This document shows, in pieces, positions 34,215-43,981 of a stretch of DNA of 64,000 bases. The position numbers were made by a program, and so were the translations under genes. Each line of letters starts with the position of its first letter. The stretch's first letter is position 1. The stretch comes from Occallatibacter gabretensis (GTDB lineage: Bacteria; Acidobacteriota; Terriglobia; Terriglobales; Acidobacteriaceae). The stretch covers positions 1,370,114 to 1,434,113 of the forward strand of contig NZ_LAIJ01000009.1 in NCBI RefSeq assembly GCF_001449115.1, given 5' to 3'. The notes under the pieces are model-generated. The model was not told where the DNA came from. It worked only from the letters and a program-made list of their open reading frames with translations, and did no database searches.

Positions 34215-35048
34215 ATGGAAACCTGGGCCACACTCTCCATTACCGACCACCGCAAGCCGATCTATCGCCAGGCGCTTGCACTCTTCGACAAGATCGTCGT
34301 GCCGATTCCCTCTTCGCCCATCGGCGACCAGACTGCTGAAGAACTTGATCGGCTCGAAGCCGACGTTGCTTTCCTTGAGCAATCTGGCGCCGCACGGCGC
34401 TACGAGTGGGACACGAAGGAATATGTTGAGTGGCGCTCTCCGCTGATGGCTGAGGCCCTGGCGCGCGGCATCCGTCGCGATACCTACATGGATACACGCA
34501 TCATGCTAGCCAAGAAGATGACCGTCGACGGCGTGGAGGCGGTGCCTGTGTACGGAAACATGGCAACCTATGGCATGGCACGCGGTGCGATGGGCCTGGT
34601 GAGCTGGGGCGAAGTCAACGAAGCCTTGACAGTGGAGATTGCACAGACTCTTCCGGTGCCGGATCATGACACCCCGCTTGAAGACCTGATTCGCATGCGC
34701 GAAAGCGCCGCATTTCAACAGGCGATGAAGGATCTAAACGAATGGAAGTATCTTCGCATCCCTGCCATTCTGCTCGCGCCCGATCACGAAGGTGGCTTGC
34801 GTCGCGCGATCCAGGACTTTAATGAGATGGCGGATAAGTACACGGCGGCCATGAAGGAGCAGCAGCGTACAACGCGGGTCAAGATTCTCTCGATTCTTGT
34901 CTCGGCAGCAACCGGCGATGCTGTTGGTGTCCTCAAGGAGGGTGCTACATGGTTCAACGAAAGTCGCACACCCCGCTGGATGGAATTGGCGGAGCGCAAA
35001 TGCGCTCCCGGCGGGGTTGTCTATCATTTCGAGGAAGCCGTCCACTGA
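34215..35048 (+). CDS. Hypothetical soluble protein (277 aa)
   Basis: ATG 34215 is preceded by AGGAGG, so the longer frame from 34065, which overlaps the NTF2-like gene, is rejected. The chain is mostly helical: HRKPIYRQALALFDKIVVPI, QTAEELDRLEADVAFLEQSG, then AFQQAMKDLNEWKYLRIPAI and RVKILSILVSAATGDAVGVL. No signal peptide or recognised motif. It follows the NTF2-like gene by 44 bases, so both are probably one transcript. Confidence 0.65.
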   Translation: METWATLSITDHRKPIYRQALALFDKIVVPIPSSPIGDQTAEELDRLEADVAFLEQSGAARRYEWDTKEYVEWRSPLMAEALARGIRRDTYMDTRIMLAKKMTVDGVEAVPVYGNMATYGMARGAMGLVSWGEVNEALTVEIAQTLPVPDHDTPLEDLIRMRESAAFQQAMKDLNEWKYLRIPAILLAPDHEGGLRRAIQDFNEMADKYTAAMKEQQRTTRVKILSILVSAATGDAVGVLKEGATWFNESRTPRWMELAERKCAPGGVVYHFEEAVH

Positions 35049-35073
35049 ACTCCGGTCTTGTACACTGAGCACG

Positions 35074-35412
35074 ATGAGTTGCCTCTTTTGCCAGATTATC
35101 GATGGAAGCATTCCTAGCACAGCTGTGTACCAGGATGAGCAGTGTTACGCCTTTGCGGACATTAACCCGCAGGCGCCAGTGCATATTCTCATTGTGCCGC
35201 GTGTGCACATCGCCTCTTTAGCGCAGACGGGGCCGGAAGACACGGCGATGTTGGGGCACCTGATGGCCGTGTCAGCAGAGATTGCGCGCAGCAAGGGATT
35301 GGGCGCAGGGTATCGCGTGGTGGCGAATACCGGTTCGGATGGTGGACAGACTGTAGGCCACTTGCACCTGCATCTGCTGGGTGGTCGGGGACTCGGCTGG
35401 CCGCCGGGCTAA
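35074..35412 (+). CDS. HIT-family hydrolase
   Basis: 112 residues from ATG 35074, which lies 26 bases after the previous stop. CLFCQIIDGSIPSTAVYQDE and FADINPQAPVHILIVPRVHI lead to the histidine triad VGHLHLHLLGG near residue 98. HIT proteins of this HinT-like size cleave nucleoside phosphoramidates. Two Cys near the N-terminus (CLFC) match the zinc-binding variant of the family. Confidence 0.93.
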   Translation: MSCLFCQIIDGSIPSTAVYQDEQCYAFADINPQAPVHILIVPRVHIASLAQTGPEDTAMLGHLMAVSAEIARSKGLGAGYRVVANTGSDGGQTVGHLHLHLLGGRGLGWPPG

Positions 35413-35535
35413 AATGGCATTGCTGCCTGGCGATTGTTTCTCGATATATTTTTGATTTCTCAGGGCTGCATTGATCACAATGCGGAGCAAATTAGATATT
35501 TCCTATTTTCGCTTATTAAGGAGAGAAGGTTCACG

Positions 35536-36972
35536 ATGCCTCATCTTCAAATCAAGTTTGGCACCGACGGCTGGCGCGGTGTAATTGCAGACGACTTTAC
35601 GTTTGCGAATGTGCGCACAGCGGCGGAAGCGGTTGCCGCGTATGTACATGCCAAGGAGGACCATGCGAAGGGGCTGTGCATTGGCTACGACACGCGCTTT
35701 GGATCGAAGGCCTTTGCGCGGACTTGTGCCGAAGTCGTTGCGGCTACAGGGATTCCGGTGCTACTGGCGGATCGTATTACGCCAACGCCGGCGCTGAGCT
35801 ATGGGGTGCGTGGGCGGAAAGCCGCCGGCGGCATCATGATTACCTCTTCGCACAATCCGGCGCAGTGGAACGGCGTGAAGTATAAGGGCTGGTATGGTGG
35901 GTCGGGAAAGCCCTCGATGATTGCGGAGATTGAGAGCTTTCTGGGGGCGCCGGTGCCTGCGGCGGCTAAGTCTGCGGCGATTACGGAAGTGAATTTTCTA
36001 CCGGATTATCTGGCGGCAATTGAAAGCTTCACGGATCTGGGACAGATTGTGAAGTCTGAATTTAAGTTCTGCATTGACTCGATGTATGGCGCGGGGGGAA
36101 CGATTCTTTCAGAGATCTTTACGCGGCTGGGCGTGGAGCACGTGCAGATTCGCGGCGAGGTGAACCCGCTCTTTCCGGGGATTAACCCGGAACCGATCGA
36201 GCCGCATATTCGCGCGCTGGGTGAGGCGGTGGTGACGCATGGATGCGATGCCGGACTTTGTACGGACGGCGATGCGGATCGCATTGGCGCGACGGACGAA
36301 CATGGAAATTTTGTCGATCCACACAAGATTTTCTCAGTGCTGTTGAGCTGGGTGCTGAAGCGCAAAGGCTGGCCGGGCGCGGTGACGCGGGCCTTCAACA
36401 CGACGAAGATGCTGGATCGGATTGCGGCGAAATACGGGCGCGAGCTGATTGAGCACGGGATCGGTTTTAAGTACGTCTGCGACCTGATGCTGGAGCGCGA
36501 GATTGTGATGGGCGGTGAGGAATCGGGCGGCATTGGCTTTCAACGGCATCTGCCGGAGCGTGATGGCTTGCTGAATGCGCTGCTGCTGGCGAACGTGATG
36601 GCGGAGGAAGGCAAGACGCTGGGGCAGCTTGTGGCCGATCTGCAGGCTGAGTATGGCGAGCATCACTATGGACGCATCGATCTGCATATTTCTGACGAGA
36701 TCAAAAATGGTGCGATTGCGCGGGCTAAGGCGCTTAAGACGGGCGATGTTGGTTTTGCGGGGATGAAGATTCTGCGGCAAGAGACGCTGGACGGGGTGAA
36801 ATTCTATCTCGACAATCCCGAAGCGGCGACGAAGCCCAATGCCGCAGAGACCTGGATTCTGCTGCGCGCCAGCGGCACGGAGCCGTTGATGCGAATTTAC
36901 ACCGAGTCGACTTCGCCGGAGAATGTGAAGAAGTTGTTGGAGTCGGCGCGGAGCTTTGCGCTGGGAAACTGA
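35536..36972 (+). CDS. Phosphoglucomutase/phosphomannomutase
   Basis: 478 residues from ATG 35536, after AAGGAG. Four-domain alpha-D-phosphohexomutase: FGTDGWRGVIADDFTFANV at the start, the phospho-serine loop ITSSHNPAQWNGVKYKG near residue 100, the metal loop CTDGDADRIGATDEHGNF near 245, the sugar loop VMGGEESGGIGF near 330, and the phosphate-binding LLRASGTEPLMRIYTES near the end. It interconverts sugar 1- and 6-phosphates for glycogen or surface polysaccharides. Whether glucose, mannose or glucosamine is preferred cannot be told. Confidence 0.93.
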   Translation: MPHLQIKFGTDGWRGVIADDFTFANVRTAAEAVAAYVHAKEDHAKGLCIGYDTRFGSKAFARTCAEVVAATGIPVLLADRITPTPALSYGVRGRKAAGGIMITSSHNPAQWNGVKYKGWYGGSGKPSMIAEIESFLGAPVPAAAKSAAITEVNFLPDYLAAIESFTDLGQIVKSEFKFCIDSMYGAGGTILSEIFTRLGVEHVQIRGEVNPLFPGINPEPIEPHIRALGEAVVTHGCDAGLCTDGDADRIGATDEHGNFVDPHKIFSVLLSWVLKRKGWPGAVTRAFNTTKMLDRIAAKYGRELIEHGIGFKYVCDLMLEREIVMGGEESGGIGFQRHLPERDGLLNALLLANVMAEEGKTLGQLVADLQAEYGEHHYGRIDLHISDEIKNGAIARAKALKTGDVGFAGMKILRQETLDGVKFYLDNPEAATKPNAAETWILLRASGTEPLMRIYTESTSPENVKKLLESARSFALGN

Positions 36973-36992
36973 GCCTGCGAGAGGAGACACGA

Positions 36993-37280
36993 ATGTTTAT
37001 CCACATTTTTGGTTTTCGCTGGAGGCCAGAAGCCGCTGATAGCCAGAAGAATAGCGCGAAGGACGCGATCCTCGCATTTCGCGGTGCGATTCCAGGGTTG
37101 ATCGACGTGCATGTCGGTGAGAATGTCTCGCCGCGCAACCAGGGATTTACCTTTGCCGGGTTGATGACCTTTACGGACAAGGCCGCTGCGGATGCGTATA
37201 CGATTCATCCACAGCACCAGGCGCTGCTGGATTGGCTGGTCCCACTGATTGAGCCGGTAGAACTGGATTTCGAGGCTTAA
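36993..37280 (+). CDS. Dabb (stress-responsive alpha/beta-barrel) domain protein
   Basis: 95 residues. FIHIFGFRWRPEAADSQKNS, FRGAIPGLIDVHVGENVSP, FTFAGLMTFTDKAAADAY and HPQHQALLDWLVPLIEPVEL are the successive parts of the Dabb fold, a ferredoxin-like dimer. Some members are small oxygenase- or cyclase-like enzymes; most are unassigned. AGGAGA precedes the ATG. It starts 20 bases after the phosphohexomutase and is probably cotranscribed. It converges on tyrS. Confidence 0.88.
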   Translation: MFIHIFGFRWRPEAADSQKNSAKDAILAFRGAIPGLIDVHVGENVSPRNQGFTFAGLMTFTDKAAADAYTIHPQHQALLDWLVPLIEPVELDFEA

Positions 37281-37292
37281 TCTACTCGCGGG

Positions 37293-38555
37293 CTAGACAC
37301 CTTCGCCTACGCCGCCGATGATTGCGATTTTGGCGCGTTTGCCCAGGCGAACGACAAACTTTGCAGGCAGAAAGTCGATGGGAACGAGCGAGTTGGCGGC
37401 GACTTCACCGTCGAGCTTGACGGCCTTTTCGGCGATCTTCCGACTGGCTTCTGCGCCGCTGACGGCGAGGCCTAGCTGGATCAATAATTTCGGCAGACGG
37501 ATCTGCAGGATTTCGGCGGGGCCTTCGACATCGGCGAAAGCGATGTGGACCTCTTCGAGGTCTTCGCTGGCAGTCTTCTGCTGGAACATGCGGGCCCAGT
37601 TTTCGTCGGCAGCCTGCGCGGCGGCCTCACCGTGGAAGCCTGCCGTGATGGTGCGCGAGAGGCGCTTTTTGGCTTCCATGGGATGCAGGGTTCCGGCAGC
37701 GACTTCTTCTTTCATTGCGTCGACTTCACTCTGCTTCAGGTCCGTCAGGAAAACCCAATACTTCCACATCAATTCATCGGAGATGGACATGAGCTTGCCG
37801 TACATTTCGGATGGCGGTTCCTGGATACCGATGGCATTGCCGAGCGATTTCGACATCTTCTGCGTGCCGTCGAGGCCTTCGAGGATCGGCGTCATGAGCA
37901 CGATCTGCGGCTTCTGATTGTAGTGGCGCTGGAGCTCGCGGCCAGCGCCGAGATTAAAGCGTTGGTCGGTGCCGCCTAACTCGACATCGCATTCAAGAGC
38001 CACGGAGTCATAGCCCTGCATGAGGGGGTAGAGGAGCTCGTGGAGGCTGATGGGCTGTTCGTTCTGGAAGCGCTTGTGGAACTCGTCGCGCTCGAGCATT
38101 TGCGAGACGGTGAAGTGCGACGCAAGGCGAATGGTCTGCTCATAGCCCAGTTTGCCCAGCCACTCGGAGTTGTAGCGGACTTCGGTGAGCTTTTCGTCGA
38201 GAATCTTGAAGACCTGCTGCTGGTAGGTTCTGGCGTACTCGTCGATCTGCTCCCGGCTCAGCGCCTTGCGGGTCACGTTCTTCCCGGTCGGATCGCCTAT
38301 GAGCGAAGTAAAGTCTCCCACCAGAAAGATGACTGTGTGCCCCAACTGCTGAAAATGCCTAAGCTTGCGCAGCAGTACGGTGTGGCCCAGGTGCAGGTCG
38401 GGTGCGGTGGGATCAAAGCCGGCTTTGACGCGCATCGGGCGTCCTGTCTTGCGGCTTTCTTCAAGGCGCTCGCGCAGGTCGGAGACGCGGATGATTTCGG
38501 CCGCGCCCTTTTGCAGTAAATCCAACTGTTCGTCTACGGGTAGAAACGCGCTCAT
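37293..38555 (-). CDS. tyrS: Tyrosyl-tRNA synthetase
   Basis: 420 residues from ATG 38555 (the frame to 38603 adds non-conserved residues). Class I signature: [11 protein letters not shown] (HIGH-like, near residue 55), the KMSKS loop ([14 protein letters not shown] near 235) and a C-terminal S4-like RNA-binding domain from about residue 355 ([20 protein letters not shown]). It charges tRNA-Tyr. Tyr-binding motifs such as [10 protein letters not shown] are intact. The start region faces the marR gene across a short gap. Confidence 0.95.
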   Translation of the reverse strand: MSAFLPVDEQLDLLQKGAAEIIRVSDLRERLEESRKTGRPMRVKAGFDPTAPDLHLGHTVLLRKLRHFQQLGHTVIFLVGDFTSLIGDPTGKNVTRKALSREQIDEYARTYQQQVFKILDEKLTEVRYNSEWLGKLGYEQTIRLASHFTVSQMLERDEFHKRFQNEQPISLHELLYPLMQGYDSVALECDVELGGTDQRFNLGAGRELQRHYNQKPQIVLMTPILEGLDGTQKMSKSLGNAIGIQEPPSEMYGKLMSISDELMWKYWVFLTDLKQSEVDAMKEEVAAGTLHPMEAKKRLSRTITAGFHGEAAAQAADENWARMFQQKTASEDLEEVHIAFADVEGPAEILQIRLPKLLIQLGLAVSGAEASRKIAEKAVKLDGEVAANSLVPIDFLPAKFVVRLGKRAKIAIIGGVGEGV

Positions 38556-38650
38556 ACTTCTATCAGTATAAATTTGCCGCGGCACGGTTCGCTTTTGCTT
38601 CATCTCCCCGACATTTCCGCGGGTAATTCTCTCTAAATATTAAACAGGTA

Positions 38651-38662
38651 AACTTGCAAGTT
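38651..38662. promoter_or_regulatory. Perfect palindrome before marR, likely MarR operator
   Basis: AACTTGCAAGTT (38651-38662) is a 12-base perfect palindrome, extended on both sides by A/T bases, in the divergent gap between tyrS and marR. MarR-family repressors bind such boxes to shut off their own operon and here the adjacent MFS gene. Assignment is from position only. Confidence 0.55.
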
Positions 38663-38689
38663 AAACTTCTAATATGTAAAAATTATCGT

Positions 38690-39124
38690 ATGGCGAAAAG
38701 ATCGCTCGATACTGCCATCTCGGATTTGATCCAGGCTATCGGTCTCCTGGTGCGCCGCGTGCGCTCGGCTGCGATCATGTCATCGAATGAACTTTCGATG
38801 ACGGAATCACTGGTACTGGGACGGCTCGAAAAAGAAGGTCCTGCGACGACAGCCGAGTTGGCGCGCGCAGAGAGTATGCGGCCGCAGTCGATGGGAACAG
38901 TGGTTGCAGAGCTTGAGGAGCAGGCTCTGATTGAGCGATCGCCGCATCCCTCCGATGGCCGCCAGATGATTCTCTCGATTACGGGCAAGGGAGCGGCAGT
39001 ACGCGCAAGCGTGCGGAGCGCGAAGCACTCATGGATGATGCGGGCAGTTGCTGAACTAAGCAAAGAGGATCAGGAGACGCTTTTTGCAGCTGGAGAGATT
39101 CTCCGGCGGATGGTGCAGAAGTGA
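38690..39124 (+). CDS. MarR-family transcriptional regulator
   Basis: 144 residues from ATG 38690. The winged-helix core is MTESLVLGRLEKEGPATTAE, LARAESMRPQSMGTVVAELE (recognition helix) and LIERSPHPSDGRQMILSITG (wing), flanked by dimerisation helices. The long frame from TTG 38654 begins inside the palindromic operator and is unlikely. GTGA of the next gene overlaps its stop, so the MFS transporter is translationally coupled and probably its target. Confidence 0.92.
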   Translation: MAKRSLDTAISDLIQAIGLLVRRVRSAAIMSSNELSMTESLVLGRLEKEGPATTAELARAESMRPQSMGTVVAELEEQALIERSPHPSDGRQMILSITGKGAAVRASVRSAKHSWMMRAVAELSKEDQETLFAAGEILRRMVQK

Positions 39125-40419
39125 GCGAAGCGCGGTTTTCGCATGCGTGGCGGGCGCTATGCTCGCCGAACTTTCAGCTCTTCTTTGCGGGTCAGAGCAT
39201 CTCCGTTATTGGAACGTGGATGACGAGACTGGCTGCGAGCTGGCTGGTTTATCGACTCACAAACTCGGCGCTGCTGCTGGGTGTCGTGAGTTTTGCGGGA
39301 CAGATAGTCTCCTTTCTATTAGGTCCATTTGCGGGCGTATGGGTGGAGCGGCTCAATCGCCGCAAGTTGCTGGCCTGGATACAGGCCGCATCGGCAATGC
39401 AAGCTCTTGTGATGGCCGCGCTGACGCTGACACATCAGATCAATCTCTGGGAGATTCTTGTTCTTACTGCTGTACAGGGCATCATTAACGCTTTCGATAT
39501 GCCGGCTCGGCAATCGTTCCTGGTACAGATGGTGGACGACCGCAATGACTTGAGTAATGCCATCGCCATCAGCTCGTCGATGAACAGCGGTGCGCGCCTG
39601 ATTGGCCCGGCGATTGCAGGCATGGTGATCGCGGTCTGGGGCGAGGGCATTTGTTTTCTCATCGACGGCATTAGTTACCTGGCCGTGATTGCATCGCTAT
39701 TGATGATGCATATTGAGCGCGAGGCCGTCACGCGCCATACGCGCACAATGCTGGAGCAGATGCGCGAGGGATGGGATTACGTTCGCACCTTCGAGCCAGT
39801 TCGCACGACGCTAGTGGTCTTTGCGCTTACAAGTTTGATGGGATATCCGTTTGCGGTGCTGCTGCCGGTCTTTGCTGCGCAGGTGTTACACGGCGGTGCG
39901 CATACGCTTGGTTGGCTTTCTGCTGCGACGGGGGTTGGCATGATGGTCTCCGCGCTCTTGCTGGCGGCTCGAAAATCCGTTGCCGGACTTTCCAGGGTGA
40001 TTCTGTCCGGAATTGCGGTGACAGGCGTTGCGCTGATCTTCTTTGGCTTCTCAAACTGGCTGTGGTTATCGCTTGTATTGATGTGCTTTGCGGGCTATGG
40101 CCTGATGCAGTGCGCATCGGCAAGCAACATGCTGATTCAGTCGCTGGTGAGCGAAGATATGCGAGCCCGCTCGATGAGCTACTACACGATGGCGTTCTTT
40201 GGCTCCGCGCCATTTGGCAGCTTGATGGTAGGGGCACTGGCGCACTGGATAGGCGCGCCGCGTACCGTGATGTTGACCGGAGCGTGCTGCGTACTTGTCG
40301 CTATCTGGTTTACGTTTCGCCTGCCTCGCATGAATGCATCGATGCAGTCTATCTATTGCAAGACAGGGCAGCTTCCTTCTGACGAGTTAGAACCGGTCGC
40401 TGAGGAAGCCGCACATTGA
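39121..40419 (+). CDS. MFS exporter (EntS/DUF894-like)
   Basis: 432 residues with 12 membrane helices, starting at GTG 39121. FFAGQSISVIGTWMTRLAAS and the motif A-like VWVERLNRRKLLAW mark the EntS/TMF branch of the major facilitator superfamily, which exports drugs or siderophores by proton exchange. SEDMRARSMSYYTMAFFGSA is the matching loop of the second half. Coupled to the MarR gene upstream, so likely induced by a toxic compound. Substrate unknown. Confidence 0.9.
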   Translation: MSEARFSHAWRALCSPNFQLFFAGQSISVIGTWMTRLAASWLVYRLTNSALLLGVVSFAGQIVSFLLGPFAGVWVERLNRRKLLAWIQAASAMQALVMAALTLTHQINLWEILVLTAVQGIINAFDMPARQSFLVQMVDDRNDLSNAIAISSSMNSGARLIGPAIAGMVIAVWGEGICFLIDGISYLAVIASLLMMHIEREAVTRHTRTMLEQMREGWDYVRTFEPVRTTLVVFALTSLMGYPFAVLLPVFAAQVLHGGAHTLGWLSAATGVGMMVSALLLAARKSVAGLSRVILSGIAVTGVALIFFGFSNWLWLSLVLMCFAGYGLMQCASASNMLIQSLVSEDMRARSMSYYTMAFFGSAPFGSLMVGALAHWIGAPRTVMLTGACCVLVAIWFTFRLPRMNASMQSIYCKTGQLPSDELEPVAEEAAH

Positions 40420-40453
40420 AACCCTTACTTACACTTCCCGAAAGGAAAATAAG

Positions 40454-41008
40454 ATGCCACTGACACAACTTGATTCCGCCGCCGCCCTGATAGTGATTGA
40501 TCTACAGAAAGGAATAACCGGCTTTACTGTTGAACTTGGCTCCGCCGATGTAGTGAGCCGCTCGGCTGAGCTGGCAAAGGCGTTTCGCGAGCGCGGACTG
40601 CCTGTGGTGCTGGTGAATGTGACTGGCCGCGCACCGGGGCGCGTTGACCAGGGATTCGGAAATCGTGCCTTTCCTCCAGACTGGGCGGACCTGGTACCGG
40701 AGCTCGATGCGCAGCCTTCGGACATTCTGATCAGCAAGCAGCGCGTGGGAGCGGTTCTAGGAACGGATCTCGACGCGAAGCTGAAGGAACGCGGTGTGAC
40801 GCAGGTGTTCATGACCGGCATCGCTACCAGCATGGGTGTTGAAGCAACAGCGCGTAGCGCATTTGATCTTGGCTACAACGTGGTCTTTGTTTCAGACGCA
40901 ATGACGGACCTGAATCCTGTTTCGCACAAGCACACTTTGGAAACGACGTTTCCGCGCATGGGTGAAGTGGACACGACGGATAATGTGCTGAAAGCGTTGC
41001 GCGGGTAA
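40454..41008 (+). CDS. Isochorismatase-like hydrolase, catalytic Cys replaced
   Basis: 184 residues of the cysteine hydrolase (isochorismatase-like) fold. The catalytic Asp is in LIVIDLQKGI and the Lys in ISKQRVGAV. At the nucleophile position the usual T-x-x-C-V is TSMGV (ITGIATSMGVEATARSA equivalent), so glycine replaces cysteine. True isochorismatases also lack this Cys, so it may work by a non-covalent route. Substrate unknown. It follows the MFS gene by 34 bases and may share its transcript. Confidence 0.83.
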   Translation: MPLTQLDSAAALIVIDLQKGITGFTVELGSADVVSRSAELAKAFRERGLPVVLVNVTGRAPGRVDQGFGNRAFPPDWADLVPELDAQPSDILISKQRVGAVLGTDLDAKLKERGVTQVFMTGIATSMGVEATARSAFDLGYNVVFVSDAMTDLNPVSHKHTLETTFPRMGEVDTTDNVLKALRG

Positions 41009-41010
41009 AC

Positions 41011-43635
41011 CTACTCAGCGCGTAAGGCTGCCAGAGGGTTAATATGCGTTGCCTTCCAGCCGGGGGCCGATGCTGCTGCGATCGCAGTAAGCAGAAGCAG
41101 CAGAGAAGCTCCGCCCAGGCTTGCCGGATCCATGGGTTGCACGCCTACCAGCATGGCTGAAACAAGCCTGGCAAGCAGCAAGCTCAACACCAATCCTGCT
41201 GCAATGCCGATGCCGGCGAGGATGGCTGCATGGCGCAGAATGGCGCGGAGAATGACAGCGCGATTCGCGCCAAAGGCCATGCGGATGCCGATCTCGAAGG
41301 TGCGCTGCGCGACTGTGTATGCCATTGTTCCGTAGACGCCAAGCATGGAGAGTAGCAGGCCGGCGGCAGCGAAGAGCGAGATAAGCGCTGCGCGGAATCG
41401 CTGCGCGGTAATTGATTCATTCACGATCGAGTCCATGGTGGTAAAGCGCATGGCGATGAGTGGATTTGCCCGCGCGATCTCCGAATGTACGGTGTTTATC
41501 AGCGTCAGCGGTTTTACGTGGGTTCGCAGAACAATATGGATCTGGTTTGCGTAGGCCGGATGTTGTTTCATCGGCATATAGAGCGCAGGCCCAGGGTTTT
41601 CTGCGGGCGAGTTCTGGCGAATGTCGCCGACAACACCGACGATTGTCATCCACTTGTCGGAATCAAGCCCGCATTGAATCTGTTTGCCAATCGGATCGAT
41701 GTTGCCAAAGCTCTGCTTTGCGACAGACTGGCTGATGACGACAACGAACGGATTGTCGTAGGCGTCCTGCGCATTGAAGTCCCGACCGCGCAGCATAGGA
41801 ATGCCCATTGTCTGGAAATATTCAGGGCTGGCTACGCTGAAGATCGCCTCTGGCGCGTGATGGGATTCCACAGGCAGTCCACCACGTGTGTTGTAGTTGC
41901 CATTTGAGCCATACGGCCCCATGGGCAGGCCCATTACGCCTGCCACATGTTCCACGCCAGGTATGGCCGCCAGGTTGGCAAAAATCTCGTCGAACTGCCG
42001 CAACATGCGGCGATAGTCATCGTCAGTATGTGCAGGATTGTCGGCATCCACGACTAGCATCCGCTGCGTTTCAAAACCCAGATCACTGGTCATCAGTGTG
42101 GACATGGTACGCAGCAGTAGCGCTGCGGCCACAGCCAGAACAAAGGTTGCGGCGATTTCCGCAATGACCAGGCCATCGCGCAGCCTGGCCGCACCCTTAC
42201 GCTCCATGCCGCGAGAGGCATCCTGCTTCATCGCATCGGCTGCTGCTACCTTTGCCGCGCGCATTGCCGGAAGGATCGACGAAACCAGCGCTGTCAATAC
42301 TGAGATCGCCATCGTAAATGCCAGCACCCATCCGTTCAGATGAATCTCGCCGGCTCGTGGCAATTCCTTGGGAGCCATTGCGATCAGTATTCGGACAGCA
42401 GGCAGAGCCAGAAGCAAGCCTGCTGCGCAGCCCAGTATTGCGAGCAGAAGACTCTCCAGCAGCACGGGCCGCATGACCTGCCAGCGTGAAGAGCCAAGCG
42501 CCTTGCGAATCGCAATCTCACGCTGGCGCGTCATGGAGCGCACCAGCTGCAGATGCGTCACATTGACGCAGGCAATGAGCAGGATGATGCCTACTGCGCC
42601 CCAAAGTAGCATCAGGGTGGGCCGCGCGCTGCCGGTCAACGCTTCTGTCATTGGCAGAGCCACCATTTGCTTGTTGCGATTATCTTCGGGGTAGGCCGTT
42701 TGCAAACGTTGGGAAAGGCTATTCAATTCCGTTTGCGCTGTCTGAAAGCTCGTGCTTTCCCGCAGCAGAGCCACAGCTCTGTAGTTAAAAGCTGTGCGCG
42801 ATTTCGATTCTGGTAGAAGAGAAAATGCTTCCCACACCTCGGTCTTGCCTGGTTCATGAAAGCTGCCCGGAAGAACGCCGACAATTTCAATTGCTTCGTT
42901 TTCAATGTGAACGGTCTGGCCGAGCGCAGCCTGCGCGCTGCCAAAGTTATTGCGTGCAAACTGTTCGTTCACCAAAGCCGAGCGATGCGACTCGGCATCC
43001 GAGAAAAGCCTTCCCGCGATGGGCTGCAAACTGTAAACACGCGGAAAATTCTCATCCACCCAGGTGACTTCGGTATATGTAGCGTGATCCCGCAACTGCA
43101 CGCCTTCCTCGCCGCCGGCCATCAGGCTTACCGCTTCGAGACTCTTCGCCTGATCACGTACGTCTACGCCATCCGGTCCGGTGACGCGCCGTGTTGTGCG
43201 CCCAGTGTTACTGTAGCGCGTGCCTAGAACTGCGAGCCTGTCGGCATGATTGAACGGAAGCGGAGCGAGGAGGATGGAATCAATTGCCGTGAAGATAGCG
43301 GCGTTGGCTCCGATGCCGAGCGCCAGTGTAAGTGTGGCAGTCACCGTAAAGGCGCGATGCCTGGCAAGTTGACGTGCCGCGAATCTGAGATCAGAAAAAA
43401 ATGAGCTGACGGAATTTTCCCAGCCATACGAATTTGCCTGCGCCCTTGCTGAGCTCATTGTTCCAGCCTCCATGCGGATGGTGCGCCGCGCCTCTTCGGC
43501 AGTCATGCCGTGCTCGACCTGCGCAGCTGCGGCCTCTTCAAAGTATCGCTCTATCTCGTCGGCGATATCGCGCTCACGCTTTGTGCGCCGCAGCAGATTT
43601 CGAATGCCATAGATGAGCGAGCGCAGGAAAGCCAT
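41011..43635 (-). CDS. ADOP-family ABC permease (MacB/FtsX type)
   Basis: 874 residues, complete, with the ADOP start present: a cytoplasmic helical piece (RDIADEIERYFEEAAAAQVE), first helix AFTVTATLTLALGIGANAAI, MacB core, first FtsX block AVGIILLIACVNVTHLQLVR and second block AGLLLSMLGVYGTMAYTVAQ, ending in PLAALRAE. Compared with the ADOP at 908 the start is intact. It is cotranscribed with its own PadR regulator, three bases upstream of it. It has no partner ATPase. Probably involved in envelope stress or peptide/lipid export; substrate unknown. Confidence 0.93.
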   Translation of the reverse strand: MAFLRSLIYGIRNLLRRTKRERDIADEIERYFEEAAAAQVEHGMTAEEARRTIRMEAGTMSSARAQANSYGWENSVSSFFSDLRFAARQLARHRAFTVTATLTLALGIGANAAIFTAIDSILLAPLPFNHADRLAVLGTRYSNTGRTTRRVTGPDGVDVRDQAKSLEAVSLMAGGEEGVQLRDHATYTEVTWVDENFPRVYSLQPIAGRLFSDAESHRSALVNEQFARNNFGSAQAALGQTVHIENEAIEIVGVLPGSFHEPGKTEVWEAFSLLPESKSRTAFNYRAVALLRESTSFQTAQTELNSLSQRLQTAYPEDNRNKQMVALPMTEALTGSARPTLMLLWGAVGIILLIACVNVTHLQLVRSMTRQREIAIRKALGSSRWQVMRPVLLESLLLAILGCAAGLLLALPAVRILIAMAPKELPRAGEIHLNGWVLAFTMAISVLTALVSSILPAMRAAKVAAADAMKQDASRGMERKGAARLRDGLVIAEIAATFVLAVAAALLLRTMSTLMTSDLGFETQRMLVVDADNPAHTDDDYRRMLRQFDEIFANLAAIPGVEHVAGVMGLPMGPYGSNGNYNTRGGLPVESHHAPEAIFSVASPEYFQTMGIPMLRGRDFNAQDAYDNPFVVVISQSVAKQSFGNIDPIGKQIQCGLDSDKWMTIVGVVGDIRQNSPAENPGPALYMPMKQHPAYANQIHIVLRTHVKPLTLINTVHSEIARANPLIAMRFTTMDSIVNESITAQRFRAALISLFAAAGLLLSMLGVYGTMAYTVAQRTFEIGIRMAFGANRAVILRAILRHAAILAGIGIAAGLVLSLLLARLVSAMLVGVQPMDPASLGGASLLLLLTAIAAASAPGWKATHINPLAALRAE

Positions 43636-43638
43636 GCG

Positions 43639-43974
43639 TTACGCCTCCACCTTGAGTAGACGCGCTACCGCAGATGCTCGGCGCGCCCAATCAGCGGTTT
43701 CCTTTTCGAGCTGCTTCTTGCCGGCACGGGTGAGCGAGTAGTACTTGGCTCGGCGCGAGTTCTCTGTCTGTCGCCACTCTGAGTCAAGCCAGCCGGCGCG
43801 TTCAAGACGTTGCAACGCGGTCAACAGAGAGCCGGGGTTGATCTTGAAGACCCCGCGCGATACCTGCTCCATGCGCCGCGTAATACCAAAGCCGTGCATC
43901 GGCTCCAGGCTGAGGGTCTTGAGAATCAGCATGTCGAGCGTGCCCTGGATTACGTCTGTGTTTTCATCCGTCAT
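43639..43974 (-). CDS. PadR-family transcriptional regulator
   Basis: 111 residues from ATG 43974; the frame to 44010 starts inside the promoter and is rejected. VIQGTLDMLILKTLSLEPMH, GFGITRRMEQVSRGVFKINP, SLLTALQRLERAGWLDSEWR and SRRAKYYSLTRAGKKQLEKE are the PadR winged helix. It ends three bases before the ADOP start, so the pair is an operon. No Shine-Dalgarno is seen before the ATG, and the -10 box is seven bases away, pointing to a leaderless mRNA. Confidence 0.92.
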   Translation of the reverse strand: MTDENTDVIQGTLDMLILKTLSLEPMHGFGITRRMEQVSRGVFKINPGSLLTALQRLERAGWLDSEWRQTENSRRAKYYSLTRAGKKQLEKETADWARRASAVARLLKVEA

Positions 43975-43981
43975 GACAATG

